Positions 52,465-59,920 of a stretch of 64,000 nt of DNA are shown here, piece by piece; the first letter of the stretch is position 1; every line of letters begins with the position of its first letter. The position numbers and the translations under genes are program-made. Location of the stretch: contig CAYZXS010000008.1 in assembly GCA_964482495.1 (NCBI GenBank), positions 1-64,000 of the forward strand, read 5' to 3'. The DNA is from J029 sp964482495. Lineage in GTDB: Bacteria; Planctomycetota; UBA1135. A model generated the notes under the pieces. It saw only the letters and a program-made list of their open reading frames with translations. It did not search any database and was not told the origin of the DNA.

Positions 52465-54127
52465 TCTCGAGCTGCACCGGCATCGACGCGTAGCGGTAGA
52501 GCATCCCGCCGGGCTGGCAGGCCACGGCCAGGAAGAAGGTCGTGCCGACCACGCCGGAGCTGAGCGCGCCCGGGGGCACCGAGATCGAGAAGGCGCCGTC
52601 GCCGTTGGGGTCGAGGACTCCGGTGGGGTTGAGGATGGCGCTGGGGTAGATGCCGAGGAAGGTGCTCGCCAGCCAGCTGTCCAGGGTCAGCGGCACCAGC
52701 ACGCCGTTCGGGAGCATCGTCGGGCCGGCCCCTGAAGCCGAGGCCAGCATCTGGTAGGTGTCCCCTCCGGCGTCGGCCGGGAAGTCGATGACGTAATCCA
52801 CCACGCCGCCTGCCGCCGCCGACAGCGCGGTAGCGCTCGTCGTTAGCCAGGCCTCGACGCCGAGGACGCGGAGCATGCCGGTCTGGGAGGAGCCGGCGGG
52901 GGCGTAGTACGGCGAGCCGGTGAGCACGTCGCTGAGACCGTCGCCGTCGATGTCCTTGCCGCCGGCCACGGTGTAGCCGTAGATCAAGCTGACCCCGTCG
53001 CCGTAGTCCTCGTAGAGCGCGCTGCCGTCGGCGCCCGAATAGACCACGGCCAGGCCGAGAGACTGGGCGCTGCCGTTGGTCGGCCCGCTCGAGCTCGCCA
53101 CCAGGTCGTGGAAGCCGTCGCCGTTGGTGTCGCCGGCGCTGGCGATGGCCCTGGGCATGCTGTAGGTGTGGTGGTTGAAGCTCCGGATCAGGGCACCCGT
53201 CGCGCCGGAGTAGTAGCGGATCGCCCCCCGCGGCGCCTCGGAGATGCTGGAGGCGAAGTCGGCCAGGCCGTCTCCGTCGATGTCGCCGAGGCCGCACATG
53301 GTGTAGCCGAGCTGCTCGTAGTAGGAGTAACCCGGGACCTGGTAGAGCAGCGCGCCGGTGGCGCCGGAGTAGGCCTCGATCAGGCCGGAGTTGGGGGCGG
53401 CCCAGGTGTCGTAGTCCCAATCGGGGCTGCCGATCACGATGTCGCCGTAGCCGTCGCCGTCGAGGTCTCCCGGACCGATGAAGGAGGTGCCGAAGCCGAT
53501 GGCGGGGCTGCCGTGGAGGACCAGCATCAAGCTGCCGCTGGCGCCGGAGTAGAGCGAGACCGTTCCGGCGCCCGCGTTGGCGTACGGGGCGCCGACCAGG
53601 AGCTCCGGGACGTCGTCGCCGTCGAGGTCATCGAGGGAGGCCAGCTCGATGCCGAAGGCGTCCCAAGTGCCGCCACCGTAGGCGCTCCAGAGCTCGGAGG
53701 CGTCAGCGCCCGACCGCACCGTGATGCCGCCGGTATTGGCGACCCCGCCGGGAGCGGTGCCGTGTGAGTTGCCGAGCACGAAGTCGGCCAGTCCGTCGCC
53801 GTTGACGTCTCCGGCGTCCGCGATCGTCTGGGTGGCGTAGGTGGAGGAATTGTCGAGCAGCTCCCAGATCAGGCTGCCGTCAGCGCCGGAGTAGATCCGG
53901 GTCCAGCCGCTACCGGTGGCGCTGCCCAAGGCGCGGTAGTCGTCCACCGCCCCCAGGTCGGGAACGCCGTCGCCGTCGACGTCGCCGAGCATGGAGATCT
54001 CCCAGCCGATCAGGGCGAGGTCGTGGGGGCCGTAGATGTCCAGCTTGGTGCTCCAGGGGCCGCCTTGGGCGGGGGCTGGGACGCAGAGCAGCAGGACGAG
54101 CGGCAGCGAGGGGAGGAAGAGCCTCAT
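52454..54127 (-). CDS. Secreted FG-GAP beta-propeller protein
   Basis: The 557-residue protein has a signal peptide (about 1-22, ends APAQG). Seven integrin-like FG-GAP repeats of pattern GDxDGDGxxD follow: GDVDGDGVPD, GDVNGDGLAD, DDLDGDDVPE, GDLDGDGYGD, GDIDGDGLAD, GDTNGDGFHD and KDIDGDGLSD. Each is followed by a strand YSGADGS or YSGATGA, giving a seven-bladed propeller with Ca2+ loops. A C-terminal domain of about 130 residues (beginning TTSATALSAAAGGVVDY) is a type I know from planctomycete secreted proteins. The role is probably surface binding or adhesion; there is no catalytic motif. Confidence 0.88.
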   Translation of the reverse strand: MRLFLPSLPLVLLLCVPAPAQGGPWSTKLDIYGPHDLALIGWEISMLGDVDGDGVPDLGAVDDYRALGSATGSGWTRIYSGADGSLIWELLDNSSTYATQTIADAGDVNGDGLADFVLGNSHGTAPGGVANTGGITVRSGADASELWSAYGGGTWDAFGIELASLDDLDGDDVPELLVGAPYANAGAGTVSLYSGASGSLMLVLHGSPAIGFGTSFIGPGDLDGDGYGDIVIGSPDWDYDTWAAPNSGLIEAYSGATGALLYQVPGYSYYEQLGYTMCGLGDIDGDGLADFASSISEAPRGAIRYYSGATGALIRSFNHHTYSMPRAIASAGDTNGDGFHDLVASSSGPTNGSAQSLGLAVVYSGADGSALYEDYGDGVSLIYGYTVAGGKDIDGDGLSDVLTGSPYYAPAGSSQTGMLRVLGVEAWLTTSATALSAAAGGVVDYVIDFPADAGGDTYQMLASASGAGPTMLPNGVLVPLTLDSWLASTFLGIYPSAILNPTGVLDPNGDGAFSISVPPGALSSGVVGTTFFLAVACQPGGMLYRYASMPVQLEITP

Positions 54128-54188
54128 TCCACCGCCATCGGGGGCCAGGACCCGTCTTGACCGGAAATCAGGCGAGAAAACGGCGCCG

Positions 54189-54977
54189 CTAGCCCAGCAA
54201 GACGGCGGGGCTGAGCCCGCAGCTGCCCAGATCGAGGGCCTGCAGGTAGACCCGGCTGCAGGCGCCAGCGGGCACCGTCTGCACCAGCACGGCGTCGCCG
54301 GCGGCGTCGGCGGTCACGGTGGCGCCGAGGGCGGTCGTCCCGTCCAGGCCGAGCATGGTGCCGGCGCAGGGGTAGCCGTTCGGGATCGTGAAGCCGCCCA
54401 TTCCGAAGGCGTAGAGCAGCGCGGCGGTGCCGTTGGCGGTCACTCCGCTGAGCTGGAACTGGTGGGTGGGGCAGGTCCCGGCGACGACCAGGCTCATTTG
54501 GAAGTCCGGGACGATGCTGCCGCTGATCACGTGGCCCTTCCGCACGACGCCGTTCTCGATCTCGAAGGCGCTGCGCGCCAGGTCGACCGCGGAGGTTTGG
54601 TTCGGGTCGAGGTCGTTCAGCAGGAAGAGCTGGACGTCCGCCCCCAGGCCGTGCCAGTTGCCGCTCATCGAGATCTCGATCGAACCCAGGTCGATGGTCG
54701 TGATCAGGGGCGGCGGGTTGGTCGGCAGCCACGGCACGTCCAGGTGGGTGAAGACCCCGGCGCCGTTCTCGAAGTCGCCGACGGTGTAGGTCCAGGTGAA
54801 GCGGCCGGTGAGTTGCCGCGGGCCTTCCCAAGGGTGGGTGATGTCCGGGTCCAGCCAGACGTTCACCAGGTCGTAATCGACGGCGGCGGTCTGCGCCGCG
54901 GCGGCGGGAGCGAGGCCGACCGCGCCAGCGAGCACGGCAGCGGCCAGGAGGGGGAGGGAGGTGACGGTGCGGGACAT
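54189..54977 (-). CDS. Secreted protein of unknown function
   Basis: The 262-residue protein has a signal peptide (about 1-28, AAAAQ). A beta-rich domain (about 30-135) has WTYTVGDFENGAGVFTHLDVPW. The C terminus (about 195-262) has GLDGTTALGATVTADAAGD, ending in SPAVLLG, a tail style seen in secreted proteins beside FG-GAP proteins in planctomycetes. It has paired cysteines (CPTHQF, CAGTM, ACSRVYLQALDLGSC) that may form disulfides. No enzyme motif. It lies divergent from the M60 peptidase with a likely promoter in between. Confidence 0.75.
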   Translation of the reverse strand: MSRTVTSLPLLAAAVLAGAVGLAPAAAAQTAAVDYDLVNVWLDPDITHPWEGPRQLTGRFTWTYTVGDFENGAGVFTHLDVPWLPTNPPPLITTIDLGSIEISMSGNWHGLGADVQLFLLNDLDPNQTSAVDLARSAFEIENGVVRKGHVISGSIVPDFQMSLVVAGTCPTHQFQLSGVTANGTAALLYAFGMGGFTIPNGYPCAGTMLGLDGTTALGATVTADAAGDAVLVQTVPAGACSRVYLQALDLGSCGLSPAVLLG

Positions 54978-54998
54978 GAAGGAACCGAGGGACGGGCT

Positions 54999-55027
54999 AG
55001 AATGCAGATGAAGTTGTTCCTTGTCAA
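54999..55027 (-). promoter_or_regulatory. Possible promoter of the secreted protein gene
   Basis: On the minus strand a perfect TTGACA (55022-55027) and a CATTCT (54999-55004), 17 bases apart, lie about 20 bases before the start at 54977. Confidence 0.4.
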
Positions 55028-55084
55028 AAACCGGCCCCTCGTGCGGAGAAACCCGGTCTCAGCGCCTGTCTAGCATGGTCTCCG

Positions 55085-57217
55085 ATGCTCGCCGCATTCG
55101 CCCTGCTCCTCCTCCCGCCCCTTCCTCAAGCCCTCCCGGCCGCCGACCGGGCTGCTCTGCTCGACGGCGTGACCGCGCTCGAGCAGGTCGGCATCCCGGG
55201 GCCGGTGGTCGCTTTCGGCCCCGGCGCCTTCGCGGTGCTGACGACTCCGAGCGGCGAAGCCGTGGTGGCGGCCGCCCGCTACGGCGCCGGCCGCGTGGTT
55301 GCCTTCGGCCACGGCGGCTACCTCGGCGCCGGCCCTGACGGCAGCGGCCGCGCCCGGCTGCTCGCCAACGCCCACGCTTGGGTCTTGCCTGATCTGGACC
55401 CGGTCAGCGAGGTCGCGCCGATCATCGCCGGAGTGCGCGAGGCCGACTTCGACACCGCCGCGGTCGTCACCTGGTCCGGCGGCGACCTGCCGCCCGCCCG
55501 CCGCGAAGCCCTGCGCGCCTTCGTCCACGCCGGCGGCGGCCTGGTGGTCGGCGAGTGTCCCTGGGGCTGGCAGCAGCTGCACCCGAAGCAGCGACTGCGC
55601 GAGGACGGCCCCTCGAACCAGGTCCTGGCGCCGATGGGGCTGGTCTTCGGCCCGACCTACCTCGGCGGCGGACCCTACGCCGTCGCCGACTCCCGCCCGG
55701 ACGCCGCCCACGCCTTCGAGGCGCTCGGCCAGCTCTCCCGCGAGGGCCGCGCCGACGGCTTCGTGAGCCTCGAGCGGGCGCTGCAGTCGGTGCCCGCCGA
55801 GGACCCGCTGATCCTGCCCGCCATCGGCGCCTTCCTGGCCGACCAGTCCCAGTTCGCGCCGCCTTCGGAGTCCGAGCCGCTGCGCGGCGACGACCCGATC
55901 TCCCGCCTCCAGGTCGCCTACTGGAGCCGCGTCTGGGAGGACGCCCCGGCCGAGGAGATCACCGCGGCGCCCGGCGTCGAGCACTTCCCCGGCGCCGTCC
56001 CCGAACAGACCCCGCGGCGGGCGCAGCAGCTGGTCCTGAACCACACCGACCGGGGCTGGATCAGCACCGGTGCTTACGCTCCGCCTGGGGAGCTCATCCG
56101 GGCGCGGGCGCTGCGCGGCGAGGCCGCCGGCTGGTCCCTGCGCATCGGCGCCCACACCGACTCCATCGCCGGCCACGCGAGCTGGAAGCGCTGGCCCCGG
56201 GTGGCGAGGCGCTTCCCGCTCGACGGGCCGGAGACGGTGGTCGCCAGCCCCTTCGGCGGCCTGGTCTACCTGGAAGCGGGGCAGGGCGCCGCCGCTCCGC
56301 TGCACCTCGAGCTGAGCGGGGTGGTCGAGGCGCCGTTCTTCGACCTCGGCCAGCCTGGCGCCGCCGAAGCCTGGGCCGAGCAGCGGCTGGCGCCGGCGCC
56401 TTGGGCGGAGATCGCCGGCGAACACTTGATCCTGACCGTACCGAGCGCCGCGATCCGCGCGCTCGACGAGCCCGCGCGCCTGGCGCGCTTCTGGGACTCG
56501 GTGATGGCGGCTCACTACCAGCTCGGCGCGCGGCCCTTGCCGCGCCGCCCCGAGCGCTTCGTCGCCGACGTCCAGATCAGCGCCGGCTACATGCACGCCG
56601 GCTATCCGATCATGACCTGGCTCGACGTCACCCGGCCGAGCGGTGGCCGTCCGCTCGGATTGACGCTCGACGCCGAGCGCCTGGAGAAGGACGGCTCCTG
56701 GGGCCACTACCACGAGCTCGGCCACAACTGTCAGCGCGGCGACTGGACCTTCGCCGGCACCGGTGAGGTCACCTGCAACCTGTTCTCGCTGCACGCCGGC
56801 CACCTGCTGAACGGCATCGAGCCCTGGGACAACCCGTGGCTGGAAGGGCAGAAGAAGAGCGCCGTCGCCTACTTCGAGGCCGGCGCGCCCTTCGACCAGT
56901 GGAAGGCCAAGCCCGGCCTGGCGCTGCTGATGTACGCCCAGCTCCAGAAGGAGTTCGGCTGGCAGCCCTACTACGACGTCTTCGCCGAGTACGAGGCGCT
57001 GCCGCCGCGCGCGAGGCCCAAGGGCAAGGGGGAGGCGCTCCAGCAGCAGCGGCGGGATCAGTGGATGGTTCGGATGTCGCGCGCCACCGGCCGAGACCTC
57101 GGGCCCTTCTTCGCCAAGTGGGGCGTCCCCGTCAGCGACGCCGCCCGCGCCGAGGTCGAGGAGCTCGAGGATTGGATGCCGGACTGGCGCGAGTTGGGGC
57201 TGAAGCGCCGCGGCTGA
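55085..57217 (+). CDS. Secreted peptidase M60/enhancin-like metalloprotease
   Basis: The 710-residue protein starts with a short hydrophobic signal (MLAAFALLLLPPLPQALPA). Its N-terminal part (about 20-260) has a Rossmann-like or glutamine-amidotransferase-like block (GAGRVVAFGHGGYLG, FVHAGGGLVVGECPWGW). The C-terminal part carries the M60 signature HELGHN (HELGH 543-547) with E561 further along in GTGEVTCN and a W near 553. M60 enzymes cleave mucin-type glycoproteins. The catalytic glutamate E544 is present. It is probably secreted and used on host or algal glycoproteins, but the substrate is unproven. Confidence 0.9.
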   Translation: MLAAFALLLLPPLPQALPAADRAALLDGVTALEQVGIPGPVVAFGPGAFAVLTTPSGEAVVAAARYGAGRVVAFGHGGYLGAGPDGSGRARLLANAHAWVLPDLDPVSEVAPIIAGVREADFDTAAVVTWSGGDLPPARREALRAFVHAGGGLVVGECPWGWQQLHPKQRLREDGPSNQVLAPMGLVFGPTYLGGGPYAVADSRPDAAHAFEALGQLSREGRADGFVSLERALQSVPAEDPLILPAIGAFLADQSQFAPPSESEPLRGDDPISRLQVAYWSRVWEDAPAEEITAAPGVEHFPGAVPEQTPRRAQQLVLNHTDRGWISTGAYAPPGELIRARALRGEAAGWSLRIGAHTDSIAGHASWKRWPRVARRFPLDGPETVVASPFGGLVYLEAGQGAAAPLHLELSGVVEAPFFDLGQPGAAEAWAEQRLAPAPWAEIAGEHLILTVPSAAIRALDEPARLARFWDSVMAAHYQLGARPLPRRPERFVADVQISAGYMHAGYPIMTWLDVTRPSGGRPLGLTLDAERLEKDGSWGHYHELGHNCQRGDWTFAGTGEVTCNLFSLHAGHLLNGIEPWDNPWLEGQKKSAVAYFEAGAPFDQWKAKPGLALLMYAQLQKEFGWQPYYDVFAEYEALPPRARPKGKGEALQQQRRDQWMVRMSRATGRDLGPFFAKWGVPVSDAARAEVEELEDWMPDWRELGLKRRG

Positions 57218-57253
57218 GCTCGGCTCCCTCCAGCCTCGACCGTCGCCGATGAC

Positions 57254-57670
57254 CTACTCGGCGGTCTCGGCCCGCCAAGCCTTGTGACGGGCGTAGAGGC
57301 ACTCGCCGACCACCGCGGTCATGCCGTCGCACCGGGCCGCTTCGGCCGCGGACTCGTTCTCGGCGCCGGGCTGCATCCACACCACCTTGGCGCCGAGCCG
57401 CGCCGCCTCCGCCACGATCTCGGGCAGGTGCTGCGGCGCCCGGAAGACGTCGACGACGTCGACCGGCCCGGGCAGCGCCGCGAGGTCGGGCCACACCGGC
57501 CGCTCCTCGGTCGACTCGGCCACCGGGTTGACGCGGAAGACCTGGTAGCCGGCATCCTGCTCGAGGTACTCGGCGATCCAGTGGCTGGGGCGGTCGGCCT
57601 TCACCGACCAGCCGACCACGGCGATGGTGCGCGATTCCGCGAGGATCGAGGGAATGTCGGGCTGGCTCAT
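57254..57670 (-). CDS. CoA-binding domain protein (YccU-like)
   Basis: The 138-residue protein is a single Rossmann CoA-binding domain, as in YccU and the N terminus of succinyl-CoA ligase-like proteins. The glycine loop is IAVVGWSVKADRPSH. Further conserved stretches are VDVVDVFRAPQHLPEI and VWMQPGAENESAAE, with a His/Cys-containing end (GECLYARHKAW). It is probably cytosolic. The role is unknown in most species. It is divergent from the small-membrane-protein trio. Confidence 0.88.
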   Translation of the reverse strand: MSQPDIPSILAESRTIAVVGWSVKADRPSHWIAEYLEQDAGYQVFRVNPVAESTEERPVWPDLAALPGPVDVVDVFRAPQHLPEIVAEAARLGAKVVWMQPGAENESAAEAARCDGMTAVVGECLYARHKAWRAETAE

Positions 57671-57707
57671 GCGTATCCTGGAAGAGTCTCCAACGGAGGT
57701 TATGCCC

Positions 57708-58124
57708 GTGACTGCTCCTTCTCGCAAGTACCGCCGCGTCGGCGAAGGCGACGGCCGCTTCCGGCCGCCGAAGGGGTGGGGGACCGCCGGGGTCGGGCGC
57801 TGGCGCCTCGCGACTCGCCACAGCGGCGGCAGCCACGTCACCGACAGCGCCATGCGCCTGGTCTTCGGCCAGATCGCCGGCACCGCGCTCGCCTTCTGGA
57901 TCGGCAAGGAGGCTCCCGAGACGATCCGGATCACCTGGGGCGACATCCAGCACCCGCTCTACCACGGCGCCATCGCCGGCTTCCTGCTGGCGATCCCGGT
58001 CACCGTGATCGCCCTCGGTGCGCTCAGCCGCAGCCGTCGCGAGGCTCCGTGGATGGCCACCCTCGGGCTCGGCATCGGCGCCGCGCTCGGCTTCTTGGTC
58101 CTCTGGATCGGAGGCGAGCTGTGA
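57708..58124 (+). CDS. Small membrane protein, first of a related trio
   Basis: The 138-residue protein has a basic N-terminal soluble region (RKYRRVGEGDGRFRPPKGWGTAGVGRW) and about three helices (MRLVFGQIAGTALAFWIG, AGFLLAIPVTVIALGAL, MATLGLGIGAALGFLVLWI). A GTG start fits GGAGG eight bases upstream; an ATG six bases earlier sits too close to that site. The region RFRPPKGWGTAG resembles RFRKPSWGTSGAGR of the next gene. Its stop overlaps the next GTG. No domain family is recognised. Confidence 0.7.
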   Translation: MTAPSRKYRRVGEGDGRFRPPKGWGTAGVGRWRLATRHSGGSHVTDSAMRLVFGQIAGTALAFWIGKEAPETIRITWGDIQHPLYHGAIAGFLLAIPVTVIALGALSRSRREAPWMATLGLGIGAALGFLVLWIGGEL

Positions 58125-58528
58125 CCCGGCTGCCGAAGCTGAAGCGCGAGGAGTTCGAGGGCGGCGGCCGCTTCCGCAAGCCCAGCTGGGGGACGAGCGG
58201 CGCCGGGCGGCTGAAGTGCCACAACCCGGGCGGCGGCGGCAGCGCCCTCGCCGACAACCTGATGCGCCTCGGCATGGGCATCATCGCGGGTTCCTCGCTG
58301 ACCGTCTGGCTGCTGGTCGGGACCCCGGAGGTCGCCGAGATCCACCACGGCGACCTCGGCCATCCGGCCTGGAGCGGCGCGATCCAGGGTTTCGGACTGG
58401 CCGTGGTGGTGTGCGTGATCGCCTCCTTCCGCTTGCGCAAGGCGGCGCGCGAAGTGCCGTGGCTCGCCACCTTCGGCGCCATCGGCGCCGCCGCCTTCTG
58501 GGTCCTCGGGAGCATGGCCTTCCGTTGA
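58121..58528 (+). CDS. Small membrane protein, second of a related trio
   Basis: The 135-residue protein has a GTG start, with GGAGG six bases upstream and a GTGA overlap with the first. The N-terminal soluble stretch RFRKPSWGTSGAGRLKCHNPGGGGSALADNLMRLG aligns with its neighbour. Helices follow (MGIIAGSSLTVWLLV, FGLAVVVCVIASF, ATFGAIGAAAFWVLG). Its middle segment is GTPEVAEIHHGDLGHPAW, where the neighbour has TIRITWGDIQHPLY; both precede a helix. The function is unknown. Confidence 0.72.
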   Translation: MTRLPKLKREEFEGGGRFRKPSWGTSGAGRLKCHNPGGGGSALADNLMRLGMGIIAGSSLTVWLLVGTPEVAEIHHGDLGHPAWSGAIQGFGLAVVVCVIASFRLRKAAREVPWLATFGAIGAAAFWVLGSMAFR

Positions 58529-58529
58529 G

Positions 58530-59024
58530 ATGATGCCCGTCTCTCCCTTCCCGAAGGACCGGCGGCCGAAGGCACCGCCGCTGGACGGACCCGTGATCGA
58601 GCGACCGGACGGCGACCCGCCGGGCGAGAGCGTGGACGCCCCGCTGCCGCCCCGGGAGCAGCGGGCCCTGGGCCGGATGGACGACCGCTACGAGGTCGAG
58701 AAGCTGAGCTGGGGACGGTCGCAGCTCAAGGTCACGGCGGTCTGGGGCAGCTACACCTACGACGCGCTGTTCCGGCTCGGCCTGGGCCTGATGCTGGGTT
58801 CCTTGGCCGTGCGGGTGGCCGACTCCGGGGATGACTTCCTCTTCCCGGGCACCGCCGCTGACGGCTTGCGGTTGACTCTGCTCTGGCTGCCGCCGATCCT
58901 CCTCCTGATCGTGCTCGGCTTCCGTTGGCGCCGTCGCGCGGTCGTGCGGCCGCACCTGGTGAAGCTCGGTCTCTTGCTGGGCGCGGCCAACGCGCTCTTG
59001 GCGACCTTCGTCACCCTCCCTTGA
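58530..59024 (+). CDS. Membrane protein, third of a related trio
   Basis: The 164-residue protein has a longer soluble N terminus (1-70, Pro/Asp-rich). The SWGRSQLKVTAVWGSYTYDALFRLGLG segment matches the trio pattern (WGxxxLK...RLG). Two or more helices follow (FRLGLGLMLGSLAV, LTLLWLPPILLLIVLGF and VKLGLLLGAANALLATFV). The start ATG lies one base after the previous stop. The trio is one operon; the function is unknown. No gene with a recognisable function is inside the set. Confidence 0.7.
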   Translation: MMPVSPFPKDRRPKAPPLDGPVIERPDGDPPGESVDAPLPPREQRALGRMDDRYEVEKLSWGRSQLKVTAVWGSYTYDALFRLGLGLMLGSLAVRVADSGDDFLFPGTAADGLRLTLLWLPPILLLIVLGFRWRRRAVVRPHLVKLGLLLGAANALLATFVTLP

Positions 59025-59040
59025 GCCGGGCTCCCGCCGG

Positions 59041-59805
59041 CTAGCCGCCGCCGTCGTCGCTGACGTAGCCGAGGTCCTGGAGGTCGTAGTCCTCTTCGAC
59101 GTAGCCGAGGCCTCGGAGCTCCTGGATCATCCGTTCGTCGAGCTCGACCGGCTGCGGGCCGGGCGCCGGCTCGCGCGACGGCGCGGTCCACGACACCCAG
59201 CCGACCAGGGAGATGCTCAGGACCAGCGAGAGCAGCAGCGGCGGCCAAGGCGCAGGCTCCGGTCCGGGGAGGGGCTGCAGCATGTTCAGGCAGCAGGCGC
59301 GCCAGCCGCGCCCCTCTTCACTTCCGAGCTCGCGCCGCAGCATGTCCAGGCCGCGCTTGACCTGGGAGCGGACGCTGGCCTCCTGCAGGCCTCGGCGGCG
59401 GCCGATCTCGCCGGCGCTCAGGTCGTGGAGGAAGCGCAGGATCAGGGTCTCCCGGTACGGCTCGGGCAGGCCGAGCATGGCGTCGACGGCGCGGCGGTGG
59501 GCTTCGGTGCGCTCGACGAGCTGGTCCGGGGTCGGCCAAGCCGCCTCGCCGAGGCCCTGGCGCTGCTCCCGCGCCCGGCGTCGGCCGCCGCTGCGCATCA
59601 GGTCGATGGCCAGGTTGCGGGTGACCACGGCCAGCCACGGCCGCAGCGGCATGCCGTCCCGCGGCGGCGCCTGGACCGCCTTGGCGAGCGCCTCCTGGAC
59701 CACGTCGTCGGCGTCGCTCTCGTCCCGGAGCAGGCGCATCGCCAGCCGGCGCATGCCATCGGCGTGGCTCAGCAGGTCGCGGGGGTCGAGGGCTCGGGCT
59801 TCCAT
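59041..59805 (-). CDS. ECF-type RNA polymerase sigma factor with C-terminal membrane anchor
   Basis: The 254-residue protein has sigma region 2 (DESDADDVVQEALAKAVQ, RPWLAVVTRNLAIDLMRS) and region 4 (LILRFLHDLSAGEIGRRR...SVRSQVKRGLDMLRREL) of an ECF sigma factor. After residue 180 comes a transmembrane helix (about 193-210, LLLSLVLSISLVGWVSW) and a Pro-rich tail ending in two LGYV(E/S)(E/D)D repeats (LGYVEEDYD, LGYVSDDGG). A membrane-tethered sigma suggests control by anchoring or by release. It is divergent from an MMPL transporter. Confidence 0.85.
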   Translation of the reverse strand: MEARALDPRDLLSHADGMRRLAMRLLRDESDADDVVQEALAKAVQAPPRDGMPLRPWLAVVTRNLAIDLMRSGGRRRAREQRQGLGEAAWPTPDQLVERTEAHRRAVDAMLGLPEPYRETLILRFLHDLSAGEIGRRRGLQEASVRSQVKRGLDMLRRELGSEEGRGWRACCLNMLQPLPGPEPAPWPPLLLSLVLSISLVGWVSWTAPSREPAPGPQPVELDERMIQELRGLGYVEEDYDLQDLGYVSDDGGG

Positions 59806-59920
59806 CTCAGGAGACCGACGGCGACGGCCGGTGGGGCGTTGCGAAAAAGGAAGCGCCCGGCCCCGAAAGAGGGGGGCCAGCCGCTGCGGCGGCACCTCCA
59901 TCCTGTCAGGCTTCCCCCCG

